19,410 nt of DNA from the NCBI GenBank assembly GCA_030599705.1, contig JAUVNM010000004.1, positions 1 to 19,410 on the forward strand, given 5' to 3'. Of this stretch, positions 7,757 to 16,202 are shown in pieces (within the stretch, counting starts at the first letter, position 1; every line of letters begins with the position of its first letter). This DNA comes from Gammaproteobacteria bacterium (GTDB taxonomy: Bacteria > Pseudomonadota > Gammaproteobacteria > UBA9214). A program made the position numbers and the translations under genes. The notes under the pieces were generated by a model, which was not told the origin of the DNA, did not search any database, and was given only the letters and a program-made list of their open reading frames with translations.

Positions 7757-7808
7757 GGTGTCAGAGCACATTTCTTCCTAATATAAGTAGAAAATGTGCT
7801 CTGACACC
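7757..7808. repeat. 17-bp perfect inverted repeat (GGTGTCAGAGCACATTT type)
   Basis: Arm GGTGTCAGAGCACATTT (7757-7773) is perfectly matched by its reverse complement at 7792-7808, with an 18-base AT-rich spacer. It lies two bases beyond the ligA stop codon, so a ligA transcript would end in a strong hairpin. There is no U-run after it, so it is not a classic intrinsic terminator. Similar GTCAGAG-containing palindromes are known as dispersed, RAYT-associated repeats (from memory). Confidence 0.8.
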
Positions 7809-7810
7809 CT

Positions 7811-9808
7811 TTAAATATTTTTCAGACACTCTGCTTCATCCAGTATCTTGATCCCCAGTTCCCGTGCCTTGTCGGCCTTGGAACCCGGACTATCACCCAC
7901 GACCACATAGTCGGTTTTCTTTGACACACTGCCGGTGACCCTGGCGCCGGCCGCCTGCAATCGATCCTTGAGTTCATTGCGCGGCATGGAGAGAGCGCCG
8001 GTCAGCACGAAGGTCTTGCCCTTGAGTGACAGCACACTGGTCGTTGCGACCGGCTTCCAGTGCACACCGGCCGTGCGCAGTTTCCTGATGACCTCGCGGT
8101 TGTGCGATTCGCTAAAGAAGCCGGCAATATGCTGCGCCACCACGGGGCCGATGTCGTGGATTTCCTGCAGGGTATCGACCTGCGCCTGCATCAGGGGTTC
8201 GAGGTCACCGAACTCCTGCGCGAGGATGCGTGCAGTGGCCTCCCCCACTTCACGGATGCCGAGCGCATAGACAAACCGCTCCAGCGTCGTTTCCTTGCTC
8301 TGGTCGAGCGCATTGACAAGGTTGGCTGCCGACTTCTCCGCCATGCGCTCAAGCCCGGAAAACTCCTCGACATCAAGCTGGAAGAGATCACTGACATCGT
8401 GGATCAATCCCGTTTCCACCAGCTGATCAACCAGCTTGTCGCCGAGGCCGTCGATATCCATGGCGCGGCGCGAGGCAAAGTGCTTGATGGCTTCGCGACG
8501 CTGCGCGGGACAGAACAGGCCGCCAGTGCAGCGTGCAACCGCCTCCCCTTCCACGCGCTCCACGGCCGAATCGCACTCCGGACAGGTAGCTGGCATTTTG
8601 AACCGGCGCGCACCTTTCTTGCGTTTCTCCCTGATAACACGCACGACCTCCGGAATCACGTCGCCGGCACGACGGACAATCACAGTGTCACCCTTGCGCA
8701 CGTCCTTGCGATGCACCTCGTCCGCGTTATGCAGCGTCGCATTAGTCACCGTCACCCCGCCAACGAATACCGGTTCCAGCCGCGCCACCGGGGTGATCGC
8801 TCCGGTGCGCCCGACCTGCACGTCGATGCCGGCCACCCGGGTCTGCGCTTCCTCTGCCGGGAACTTGCGCGCAATGGCCCAGCGCGGCGCGCGCGAGACA
8901 AAGCCCAACTGCTGCTGCTGATCGAGCCGGTCCACCTTGAACACCACGCCATCGATATCAAACGCTAACGTCGCGCGCTGCTGCTCGAGTGATTGGTAAT
9001 AGTCGATACAACCTGCCAGCCCCTGCACGCGCCCGATCCCCGGGTAGACGCGCAAGCGCCACTCGCCCAGCCGGGTCAGGATCTCGCTGTGGCGCTCCGG
9101 CAACTGACCCTCCACAAGCCCGACCCCGTAGCAGTACATCTCCAGCGGGCGCGCGGCGGTGATCTTCGGGTCCAGCTGCCGCAGGCTGCCGGCGGCGGCA
9201 TTGCGCGGATTCACGAACGGCTTCTGCTCCTGCGCTATGGCCTGCCGGTTAAGCTGTTCGAAACCCCGGTGCGGGATATACACCTCGCCACGCACCTCGA
9301 GCACTCGTGGAATACCGTCTCCGGTCAGCCGCAGCGGGACACCGTCGATGGTGCGCACGTTCTGCGTGATGTCCTCGCCGGTCTCACCATCGCCACGGGT
9401 GGCGCCGCGCACCAGCACGCCGTCTTCGTACAACAGACTAACGGCCACGCCATCGAGTTTTGGTTCGGCCGCGTACTCGATTGTTTCCACACCCAGACGC
9501 TCACGTACACGGCGGTCGAAATCAGCCAGTTCTTCATCGTCAAAGGCATTGTCGAGCGACAGCATGCGCAGCTCGTGGTGCACCTGGCCGAAGGCCTTGA
9601 GCGGTGCTGCACCAACGCGCCGGGTCGGGGAATCGGGAGTGACCAGTTCGGGGTGTGTGGCTTCGAGTTGCTGCAGTTCGCGCAACAGCCGGTCGTATTC
9701 CGCGTCCGTGATGACCGGGTCATCGAGGACGTAATAGCGGTAGTTATGCTCGTGGAGTTCCTCGTGCAGGACCCGGGCACGCTGGCGCGCCGTGGCGGGC
9801 ACGATCAT
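7811..9808 (-). CDS. ligA: NAD-dependent DNA ligase LigA
   Basis: This is a 665-residue full-length LigA (family about 670) that seals nicks in DNA replication and repair. The Ia/adenylation domain starts with HNYRYYVLDDPVITDAEYD, which binds NAD. The adenylated lysine is Lys117 in EPKLDG. Further nucleotidyltransferase motifs are RGDGETGED (138-146), LEVRGEVYIP (170-179), FDIDGVVFKVD and WAIARKFP. The OB fold follows at about 320-400. The zinc finger uses Cys409, Cys412, Cys427 and Cys433. Helix-hairpin-helix repeats occupy about 440-580, and a BRCT domain closes the protein (about 592-665). The ATG overlaps the zipA stop by 4 bases (ATGA), giving translational coupling. The smc-zipA-ligA order is common in Gammaproteobacteria. 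Confidence 0.99.
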   Translation of the reverse strand: MIVPATARQRARVLHEELHEHNYRYYVLDDPVITDAEYDRLLRELQQLEATHPELVTPDSPTRRVGAAPLKAFGQVHHELRMLSLDNAFDDEELADFDRRVRERLGVETIEYAAEPKLDGVAVSLLYEDGVLVRGATRGDGETGEDITQNVRTIDGVPLRLTGDGIPRVLEVRGEVYIPHRGFEQLNRQAIAQEQKPFVNPRNAAAGSLRQLDPKITAARPLEMYCYGVGLVEGQLPERHSEILTRLGEWRLRVYPGIGRVQGLAGCIDYYQSLEQQRATLAFDIDGVVFKVDRLDQQQQLGFVSRAPRWAIARKFPAEEAQTRVAGIDVQVGRTGAITPVARLEPVFVGGVTVTNATLHNADEVHRKDVRKGDTVIVRRAGDVIPEVVRVIREKRKKGARRFKMPATCPECDSAVERVEGEAVARCTGGLFCPAQRREAIKHFASRRAMDIDGLGDKLVDQLVETGLIHDVSDLFQLDVEEFSGLERMAEKSAANLVNALDQSKETTLERFVYALGIREVGEATARILAQEFGDLEPLMQAQVDTLQEIHDIGPVVAQHIAGFFSESHNREVIRKLRTAGVHWKPVATTSVLSLKGKTFVLTGALSMPRNELKDRLQAAGARVTGSVSKKTDYVVVGDSPGSKADKARELGIKILDEAECLKNI

Positions 9809-10533
9809 GACGCCGTTCTGGCAACTCGCTGTCTTAACTGGTAATCGACCACTTCCTCGCGCATGTGGGAAATCGTCTGGTTGGTCAGCACGCTGCGCGT
9901 CGCATCACAAAGACTGCCTTCCAGGCTCGTGGCCAGCGAGCGCGCCGCGGTCACCATGGCATCGAACGCCTTGATGGCATCGAGCGGTCCCGGCAGTTGC
10001 AGGATCAGCACCACCCCCTGGGTGGCGAAGCTGTCCATGCGGTTGGGTTCGAAGGTGCCCGGCTCGACGATGTTGGCCACGGAAAACAGTGTGTCGTCCC
10101 GCCCCGCCTGCTTCTCGATACAATGAAAGATCTGCAAGTCTCCGTATTGCAGCTCTGCCTCGGCCATCGCCTGCAACAGAAATGGACCCCGAAACGGCAC
10201 GCCGGTCGGCGCGAGCACAAACAGGGTAATGATTTTTTCCGGATTACGGACTTCAGCCGGTGTTGCCGACAACGGCGTCACATTGTTGTCCGTCACGGGA
10301 CACGCGTCATCGGTAATCAGCCGGTCCAGACGCTGCAGTTCCGCATCGACATAACTGTTATCGCTGATATCATCGAACAGCGGATCGATTTCCCGTGCAC
10401 CGGCATGACCATGTTCATCAAAATGCTTCATTGTATCCGGCGCATGCCGGCGACCCTGCCAACGGGTAAATAAATAAATGACGGCCAGGATAACGGCACC
10501 GGCCAGCAGCAATATCCAGCGAATGTTATTCAT
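9805..10533 (-). CDS. zipA: Cell division protein ZipA
   Basis: This 242-residue bitopic membrane protein anchors FtsZ at the inner membrane. It has a transmembrane helix at about 4-23 with a very short periplasmic N-terminus, then a basic patch (RWQGRRH). A charged linker (about 30-105) contains IDPLFDDISD, a motif seen in ZipA of other gammaproteobacteria. The FtsZ-binding domain (about 107-235) includes ITLFVLAPTGVPFRGPFLL and GVVLILQLPGPLDAIKAFD. E. coli ZipA is about 328 residues with a Pro/Gln-rich linker; here the linker is short and not Pro/Gln-rich, giving a compact form. It lies 45 bases after smc and overlaps ligA by 4 bases. Confidence 0.96.
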   Translation of the reverse strand: MNNIRWILLLAGAVILAVIYLFTRWQGRRHAPDTMKHFDEHGHAGAREIDPLFDDISDNSYVDAELQRLDRLITDDACPVTDNNVTPLSATPAEVRNPEKIITLFVLAPTGVPFRGPFLLQAMAEAELQYGDLQIFHCIEKQAGRDDTLFSVANIVEPGTFEPNRMDSFATQGVVLILQLPGPLDAIKAFDAMVTAARSLATSLEGSLCDATRSVLTNQTISHMREEVVDYQLRQRVARTAS

Positions 10534-10578
10534 GGATCATGGTTCCGGGATTGTCCATCACAGTCCTCAACAGCCCAC

Positions 10579-13500
10579 CTACATCGCTGCCATCTGGACT
10601 GCTTCATCGATGTCAACGGCCACCAGCCGGGAGACACCCGGTTCATGCATGGTCACCCCGGTTAACTGGTTGGCCATTTCCATGGTGATCTTGTTGTGGG
10701 TAATAAACACGAACTGCACCTGCTCCGACATTTCGCGCACCATGTCACAGTAACGCCCGACGTTGGTATCATCCAGCGGGGCGTCCACCTCGTCGAGCAT
10801 GCAGAACGGGGACGGGTTGAGCTCGAATATCGAGAACACCAGCGCAATGGCGGTAAGCGCCTTTTCGCCGCCGGACAACAGGTGGATGGTGCTGTTGCGC
10901 TTGCCGGGCGGGCGCGCCATCACAGTCACGCCGGTATCCAGCAGGTCCTCGCCGGTCAGGTCCAGGTAAGCATGCCCGCCGCCGAACAGGCGCGGAAAGC
11001 GTTTCTGGAAACCGTCGTTGACCTTGTCGTAGGTCTCCTTGAAGCGCGCGCGGGTCTCCTTGTCGATCTTGCTGATCGCGTTCTCGAGCGTCTCCAGCGC
11101 CTCGATCAGGTCGGCGTGCTGTGCATCGAGGTAGACCTTGCGCCGGGATTCCTCTTCATACTCGTCGATCGCGGCGAGGTTGATCGGGCCCAGTCGCTGA
11201 ATGCGCTGCTCCAGTTTCCCGGCCTGCTCCGCCCAGGCATCCGCCGTGGCTTCCGGGTCAACCGACTCGATCAACGGCTGGTAAGCAAATCCGGACTCGG
11301 CAATCTGCTCCAGCAGGGTATCGCTGCGTACCTTGATCTCCTGCCAGGCCATGCGGTCCTGCTCCACCTGCTCACGCCGGCTGCTGACCGAGCGTTCCTT
11401 GCGGATGCGCTCCTGGTCCTGCTCGCGCACGCCGTGCTCGATGTCCTCGACCTGTTTGCGTGCCGCGGCCAGGTCGGTCTCCACCGCACTGCGGCCCGAC
11501 AGCAGGGTTCCCAGCTCGGATTCCAGCTCGACAATCGGGGTGTCCCCCGTGGACAGCAGCCCGGTCAGCTCATCACGCCGGCTGACCAGCTGTTGCGACT
11601 GCTCGCGCATGCGTTCCAGGTTTTCCCTGGTTGCGGTCATGGCCGTGTGCATGGACTCGGCGCGCAGCGCCAGTTCATGCAGTTCCTGCTGCGCGGCACG
11701 CGCCCGTTCCCGCGCGGCATCGAGTGCGCTGGTCAGTGCCTGCTGCTGGCTGGTGCGCTGGTCACGCTCGGCACTCAACGTTTCAATGGCGGCCATGGCC
11801 TGCTGTAGCCGCGCCTGCGCGGCCTCGAACTCTTCCTGTTCACCGGCCTTCTGTGCGTGCAGTTCGTCGGTTTCCTTCATGACATCCTGACTGCGTGTCT
11901 GGTGATGTTCCAGCCGGGCCTGCAGGGATGCCAGTCGGGCCTGCAAGTCGCCTGCCTGCCGGTGCGCCTGGTTGTATTCCTCCTGCGACCGGTCGCGTTC
12001 GTCTTCGGCCGCCACCAGCGCGGCACGGGATTCACCCGCGGTGGTGCGCAACGCAACGAGGTGGCCCGCGGCCGTATCGATGGTCTCGCGCAATTGGGCG
12101 ATTTCCTGCTCGCGCTGCAGCACACCCGCCTTCTCGTCGGTGTCGCGCGCAACCCGCAGCCAGCCTGGACCCAGCCAGATGCCGTCCGGTGTCACGATGG
12201 ATTCGCTGGCTGCGAGGCTGTCCTTGTGGGCCAGTGCCTCGGCCAGCGTCGCCGCGGCATATACCCCGTCCAGCAATGCCTCCATGGACCAGGGTGACTG
12301 TACCTTGTCTGTCAGCGGGGCCAGCCGGCTCGATGATCCACTGCCGGGGGTGCCCGCACGCATCTCGAATAACGCAACCGACCCCTGCTCCAGTCCCGCC
12401 AGCAGGCTCTCCGCGTTATCCAGGCCATCAATGCAGACCGCCTCGAGGTAGAAACCGAGCACGGTTTCTACCGCGTGTTCCCAGCCGGCGTCCACGCTGA
12501 TTTCCTGTGCCAGCCGCGGGGCCTGTTGCAGTCCCTGTGTATCCAGCCAGCCGGAAACCCGCTCCGAACGCTGACCGAGTGCGGCCTGCTGCAGGGTTTC
12601 CAGTGAGGACAACTGACCACGCAGCGCGTGGTGCGAGTCCTGCAGGGCGGCAACTTCCTGTTCCTGTTGCTCGATGCCGGCGCGCAACCCGGTGATCCTC
12701 CCGGTCGCCTCGATCAGCCGGGCCTGTTTCGCCGCGGCCAGTTCTTCCTGTTCGGTTGCCGCCGTGATGAGTTGCCCGACCTCGTCCTGCAGTGGGCGGT
12801 CATCGAGATCCAGCTGTTCCTGCCCCATACGCTGCAGGCGTTCATCAAGCTGCCGCGCATGCCGGTCAAGGTGATCGATGCGGGTGCGTTCGACCTGAAC
12901 GGACTGTGAATTCTCTGCCGAACGCCGGTTAAATTCATCCCACTCGGCCTGCCAGGCATGCATGCCCTGCTCGGCTTCCTGCAGCGCCGTGTCTGATGCG
13001 TCACTGTTTGTACGTGCGCCTTCCAGCTCCGGCTCGATGACCGCGATGTTGGCGCCAAGTTCCTCGAGCCGCTTGCCATCGAGTTCGATGTGCTCGCCAA
13101 TTTCACCCAGCGTGTGTTCCGCGCGCGCCAGTTCCTGCTGCTGTTGCTGGCGTGATTCCTTGCTGTGCTGGATGGCCTGCTCGATGCGCGCCACGTCGGC
13201 GCCCAGCTTGTAGTACTGGCCCTGTACGGTGTTGAAGGTATCATTCGCCGTAATCAGGTTGTCACGCAGCTTTTCGAGTTCCGCCTCGATGGCGCGTTGC
13301 GCGGCCAGCTCGGCCTCCATCTCGAGTTCACGTTCCCTGATGCTGCCTTCCCGACTCATGCACTCAGCGTGCAGCGCCCGGTAACGCAGGGCCAGCAGCT
13401 CTGCCTTGACCTGGCGTTCCTCTTCCTTGAGTTCCTTGTAACGTTCGGCCGCGCGCGACTGGCGTTTCAGCTTGTCGAGCTGTTTCTCGATTTCCTCGAG

Positions 13501-14091
13501 CAGGTCATTCAGGCGATCGAGGTTCTCACGCGTATGCCGGATCCGGGTCTCGGTCTCCCGGCGGCGTTCCTTGTACCTGGAGATGCCGGCCGCCTCCTCC
13601 AGAAAAACCCGCAGGTCTTCCGGCCTGGCCTCGATCAGGCGCGAGATCATGCCCTGCTCGATGATGGAGTAGCTGCGCGGTCCCAGGCCGGTGCCCAGGA
13701 AGATATCGGTAATATCGCGACGCCGGCACTTCGTATTGTTCAGAAAATAGCTGGAGGTTCCGTCACGGGACACCTGCCGACGAATGGAAATTTCGTTGTA
13801 GCCGGCATACTGGCCACCGATGGTGCCATCACTGTTGTCGAACATCAGTTCGATACTGGCATGGCCGACCGGCTTGCGCGACGATGAGCCGTTGAAGATG
13901 ACATCCGCCATGGATTCACCGCGCAACGTCTTGGCCGAGGTCTCCCCCATGACCCAACGCACGGCATCAATAATATTGGACTTGCCGCAGCCGTTCGGGC
14001 CGACGACGCCGACCAGTTTGCTGGGGATGTAGATGGTGGTCGGGTCGACGAAGGATTTGAACCCGGCCAGCTTGATTTTGGACAACTGCAT
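10579..14091 (-). CDS. smc: Chromosome segregation ATPase SMC
   Basis: This is a 1170-residue SMC, as expected for the family. The N-terminal head has MQLSKIKLAGFKSF and Walker A GPNGCGKSN (31-39). Long coiled coils rich in Glu, Gln, Arg and Ala flank a hinge at about 505-650, recognisable from the AGWEHAVETVLG start. The C-terminal head carries LSGGEKALTAIALVF (from 1072) and Walker B FCMLDEVDAPLDD (D1100, E1101). SMC dimers work with ScpA and ScpB to organise and segregate the chromosome; those partners are not in this window. I use the ATG at 14091 because it matches the conserved N-terminus; a GTG eight codons upstream would add an atypical leader. No good Shine-Dalgarno is seen at either start. 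It is the first gene of smc-zipA-ligA and divergent from queF. Confidence 0.98.
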   Translation of the reverse strand: MQLSKIKLAGFKSFVDPTTIYIPSKLVGVVGPNGCGKSNIIDAVRWVMGETSAKTLRGESMADVIFNGSSSRKPVGHASIELMFDNSDGTIGGQYAGYNEISIRRQVSRDGTSSYFLNNTKCRRRDITDIFLGTGLGPRSYSIIEQGMISRLIEARPEDLRVFLEEAAGISRYKERRRETETRIRHTRENLDRLNDLLEEIEKQLDKLKRQSRAAERYKELKEEERQVKAELLALRYRALHAECMSREGSIRERELEMEAELAAQRAIEAELEKLRDNLITANDTFNTVQGQYYKLGADVARIEQAIQHSKESRQQQQQELARAEHTLGEIGEHIELDGKRLEELGANIAVIEPELEGARTNSDASDTALQEAEQGMHAWQAEWDEFNRRSAENSQSVQVERTRIDHLDRHARQLDERLQRMGQEQLDLDDRPLQDEVGQLITAATEQEELAAAKQARLIEATGRITGLRAGIEQQEQEVAALQDSHHALRGQLSSLETLQQAALGQRSERVSGWLDTQGLQQAPRLAQEISVDAGWEHAVETVLGFYLEAVCIDGLDNAESLLAGLEQGSVALFEMRAGTPGSGSSSRLAPLTDKVQSPWSMEALLDGVYAAATLAEALAHKDSLAASESIVTPDGIWLGPGWLRVARDTDEKAGVLQREQEIAQLRETIDTAAGHLVALRTTAGESRAALVAAEDERDRSQEEYNQAHRQAGDLQARLASLQARLEHHQTRSQDVMKETDELHAQKAGEQEEFEAAQARLQQAMAAIETLSAERDQRTSQQQALTSALDAARERARAAQQELHELALRAESMHTAMTATRENLERMREQSQQLVSRRDELTGLLSTGDTPIVELESELGTLLSGRSAVETDLAAARKQVEDIEHGVREQDQERIRKERSVSSRREQVEQDRMAWQEIKVRSDTLLEQIAESGFAYQPLIESVDPEATADAWAEQAGKLEQRIQRLGPINLAAIDEYEEESRRKVYLDAQHADLIEALETLENAISKIDKETRARFKETYDKVNDGFQKRFPRLFGGGHAYLDLTGEDLLDTGVTVMARPPGKRNSTIHLLSGGEKALTAIALVFSIFELNPSPFCMLDEVDAPLDDTNVGRYCDMVREMSEQVQFVFITHNKITMEMANQLTGVTMHEPGVSRLVAVDIDEAVQMAAM

Positions 14092-14173
14092 GGACGCGTA
14101 GAGTACTAGATTCACGCTTGCGGATACACCTTTTTGTTGTTTTCCCGCGCCTGAATCCCGTATGTTGTGTTTG

Positions 14174-14187
14174 CCCCGGAACCGGGG
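14174..14187. promoter_or_regulatory. Palindrome between divergent smc and queF genes
   Basis: CCCCGG and CCGGGG arms are separated by AA, directly upstream of the predicted queF -35 box. It could be an operator or a small hairpin in the smc-queF gap; no regulator is recognisable from the sequence. Confidence 0.3.
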
Positions 14188-14191
14188 ATTA

Positions 14192-14221
14192 TTGACCTCG
14201 ACAGACCCCTCCCACTAGTAT
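14192..14221 (+). promoter_or_regulatory. Predicted sigma-70 promoter for queF
   Basis: TTGACC (14192-14197) and TAGTAT (14216-14221) are separated by 18 bases. This gives five of six matches to the -35 consensus and four of six to the -10. Transcription would start about 7 bases later, only a few bases before the queF GTG, implying a nearly leaderless mRNA. That fits the lack of a Shine-Dalgarno sequence. Confidence 0.4.
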
Positions 14222-14230
14222 CTGAGTCCC

Positions 14231-14620
14231 GTGTCCACGCAGCCCGAAAAAACTCTCGAGACCTTCGACAACCCGCACCCGGAGCGCGACTACAGCATCC
14301 GCATCCGGGTCCCGGAGTTCACCTGTCTGTGCCCGAAGACCGGCCAGCCGGACTTCGCCGTGCTGCATCTCGAATACGTTCCCGACAAGCTGTGCGTGGA
14401 ACTCAAGTCCCTCAAGCTGTATGTCTGGTCATACCGCGAGGAAGGCGCGTTCCACGAGGCCGTTTCCAACCGAATCCTCGACGACCTGGTCGCGGCCTGC
14501 CAGCCGCGCTTCATGCGCCTGCGCGCCGAGTTCAACGTGCGCGGCGGGATCTATACCGACGTCGTCGTCGAGCACCACCAGCCCGGCTGGGAACCGGCGC
14601 CTCGGGTCGAGCTGGACTAG
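14231..14620 (+). CDS. queF: NADPH-dependent 7-cyano-7-deazaguanine reductase QueF (short type)
   Basis: This 129-residue enzyme reduces preQ0 to preQ1 with NADPH in queuosine tRNA-modification biosynthesis. It is the single-domain, T-fold (YkvM-like) form, not the two-domain E. coli form. Visible are the catalytic Cys34 and the acid Asp41 in TCLCPKTGQPDF, the QueF motif ELKSLKLY (57-64), the substrate-binding FHE (74-76), and the RGGI turn near residue 108. The start is a GTG giving MSTQPEKTLETFDNPHPERDY, the expected N-terminus of the family; no ATG or Shine-Dalgarno is available nearby. It is divergent from smc. No other queuosine gene is in the window. Confidence 0.97.
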   Translation: MSTQPEKTLETFDNPHPERDYSIRIRVPEFTCLCPKTGQPDFAVLHLEYVPDKLCVELKSLKLYVWSYREEGAFHEAVSNRILDDLVAACQPRFMRLRAEFNVRGGIYTDVVVEHHQPGWEPAPRVELD

Positions 14621-14680
14621 TTTATGTTATTATTTTTATTAAATATTTATGTACCTATCCAGCCTTGCACCTAAACAATT

Positions 14681-14754
14681 CGCCAGCAAGCTGGCTCCTA
14701 CAGGCACTTCTGTTTCATTCCGGCATATTGTCTGTAGGAGCGGGCTTGCCCGCG
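14681..14754. repeat. Pseudomonas-type REPIN (two inverted REPs)
   Basis: The left REP, on the minus strand, has GTAG at 14701-14698 and stem GCCAGC/GCTGGC (14682-14687, 14690-14695). The right REP, on the plus strand, has GTAG at 14734-14737 and stem GCGGGC/GCCCGC (14740-14745, 14748-14753). Both share GTAGGAGC and a TT centre. Stem pairs 3 and 4 differ by compensated changes (C-G to G-C, A-T to G-C). The right arm corresponds to the core of the abundant Pseudomonas REP (GTAGGAGCGGGCTTGCCC). The pair sits between queF and the sugar kinase gene. Confidence 0.85.
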
Positions 14755-14786
14755 AATACGAGCAATGGGTCACACTCGATTGATCA

Positions 14787-16115
14787 TTGGTTACTGACCC
14801 ACTCTATATAGGCATCGACTTCGGTACCTCCGGGTGCCGCTCCTGTGTCATTGATGCCACTGCGACGGTACAGGCCGAGGTCGCCATTCCCCTGCCCGAG
14901 CCGGTCGATCAACAACAGGACCCGGCGACCTGGCGGGACGCCCTGGATGCCAATTTCGACCGGCTGATGAGGCGGCTCCCGCCGGGGCGCGTGGCCGCCA
15001 TCGCGGTGGACGGCACCTCGTCGACCCTGCTGCTCTGTGATGCCGGCGGTGCCCCGCTTGGGCCGGCGCTGATGTACAACAACACAGCAGCCACCACTGC
15101 CGCGCAGCAGATCGCAAAGATCGCCCCGGCGAATTGCGCAGCCCACGGGCCGACGGCCAGCCTCGCCAAGCTGCTCACCCTGCAGGCCGATCCAGCCAAC
15201 CGTGATGCCCGGTTCGCACTGCACCAGGCGGACTGGATCACGGGCCGTCTCTGTGGCCGCTATGGCATCACGGACGAAAACAATGCCCTGAAGCTCGGGT
15301 TTGACCCGGTCACGCGCGTCTGGCCGAACTGGCTGGACCGGCTCGGGGTACACCGTGACCTGCTGCCTGAAGTGGTACCGCCGGGACAGGCCGTGGGCAG
15401 CCTCGCCCCAATGCTCGCGGAACGCTGGGACCTGGATGAATCAACCCGCATTGTCAGCGGCACCACCGACAGCACGGCCGGCTTTATCGCCACCGGCGCC
15501 GGTCCCGGGGAAGCCGTGACCGCGCTTGGCAGCACGCTGGTGCTCAAGGTGTGTTCGGACCGGCCGGTGTTCGCGCCGGACCATGGTGTTTACAGCCACC
15601 GGCTCGGGGATCACTGGCTGGCCGGTGGCGCCTCGAACAGCGGTGGCACCGTGTTGCGCCGGTATTTCTCCGACCGGCAGATTCAGCAACTATCCCTGGC
15701 GGTACACCCGGAGTCCCCCACCGGGCTGGATTACTACCCGCTGCCCGCCACCGGGGAGCGCTTCCCGGAAAACAACCCGCAACTGGCGCCACGCCTCGAG
15801 CCACGCCCGATCGATGACGCAATATTTTTCCAGGGCCTGCTCGAGGGCATCACCGCAATAGAGCAGCGCGGCTACCGCCTGCTGGAATCACTCGGCGCCC
15901 CCTGGCCGGAACGCATCTACACGGTGGGCGGCGGTGCGATCAATGAGGCATGGCGTGTCATGCGCGAAACAGCGCTGGGCATCCCGGTGGAAGTTGCACT
16001 ACACCAGCAGGCCGCCTATGGTGCAGCGTTGCTGGCACGGCAGGGGTTAACAGGTAAATCTTCTGCCACAGAGGACACAGAGAAAAATAATGATCAGTAC
16101 TTTTTTACTGACTGA
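14787..16115 (+). CDS. FGGY-family carbohydrate kinase (D-ribulose-kinase-like)
   Basis: This is a 442-residue FGGY kinase. The N-terminal actin-like domain has IGIDFGTSG (8-16) and AVDGTSSTLLLCD (73-85). The C-terminal domain has SGTTDSTAGF with the likely catalytic base Asp228, the phosphate loop ALGST (246-250), GGASNSGG, and GGGAINEAWRVMRE near 380-395. The compact length and the DGTSSTLLLCD/GPALMYNN motifs resemble the plant/cyanobacterial D-ribulose kinase branch; substrate assignment is inference. The start is TTG because an in-frame TGA lies two codons upstream and the family N-terminus begins here. The last 20 or so residues (from GKSSATEDTEK) run into a dispersed inverted repeat, so the natural C-terminus was probably altered. 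It is flanked by repeats on both sides. Confidence 0.92.
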   Translation: MVTDPLYIGIDFGTSGCRSCVIDATATVQAEVAIPLPEPVDQQQDPATWRDALDANFDRLMRRLPPGRVAAIAVDGTSSTLLLCDAGGAPLGPALMYNNTAATTAAQQIAKIAPANCAAHGPTASLAKLLTLQADPANRDARFALHQADWITGRLCGRYGITDENNALKLGFDPVTRVWPNWLDRLGVHRDLLPEVVPPGQAVGSLAPMLAERWDLDESTRIVSGTTDSTAGFIATGAGPGEAVTALGSTLVLKVCSDRPVFAPDHGVYSHRLGDHWLAGGASNSGGTVLRRYFSDRQIQQLSLAVHPESPTGLDYYPLPATGERFPENNPQLAPRLEPRPIDDAIFFQGLLEGITAIEQRGYRLLESLGAPWPERIYTVGGGAINEAWRVMRETALGIPVEVALHQQAAYGAALLARQGLTGKSSATEDTEKNNDQYFFTD

Positions 16116-16175
16116 ACTAATCGTGTCAGACTCTCATCGGGAAAACTACTCTGTGAACTCTGTGTCCTCTGTGGC
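16065..16175. repeat. 18-bp perfect inverted repeat overlapping the kinase 3' end
   Basis: GCCACAGAGGACACAGAG (16065-16082) is perfectly mirrored at 16158-16175, with a 75-base spacer. The left arm is inside the kinase reading frame (SATEDTE) and the right arm ends 27 bases before the CysZ start. Arms of this CTCTGTGTCCTCTGTGG type are widespread dispersed repeats in bacterial genomes (from memory). The right arm is preceded by a partial copy, CTCTGTGAA. No transposase is encoded between the arms. Confidence 0.85.
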
Positions 16176-16202
16176 AAAAAATACTTATTGCATCGAGAAA
16201 CA

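Noticed and set aside
8060..8968. 302-codon open frame antisense to ligA
   Set aside because: It is a shadow of the ligA coding strand; the real frame is certain from Lys117 and the zinc-finger cysteines.
10696..11808. Long open frame (370 codons) antisense to smc
   Set aside because: It lies wholly inside the certain smc coding region, and its His/Gln/Leu-rich product is typical of an antisense shadow of GC-rich coiled-coil sequence.
14092..14115. GTG start eight codons upstream for smc
   Set aside because: The conserved SMC N-terminus begins at the ATG (MQLSKIKLAGFKSF), and no ribosome-binding site favours the GTG.
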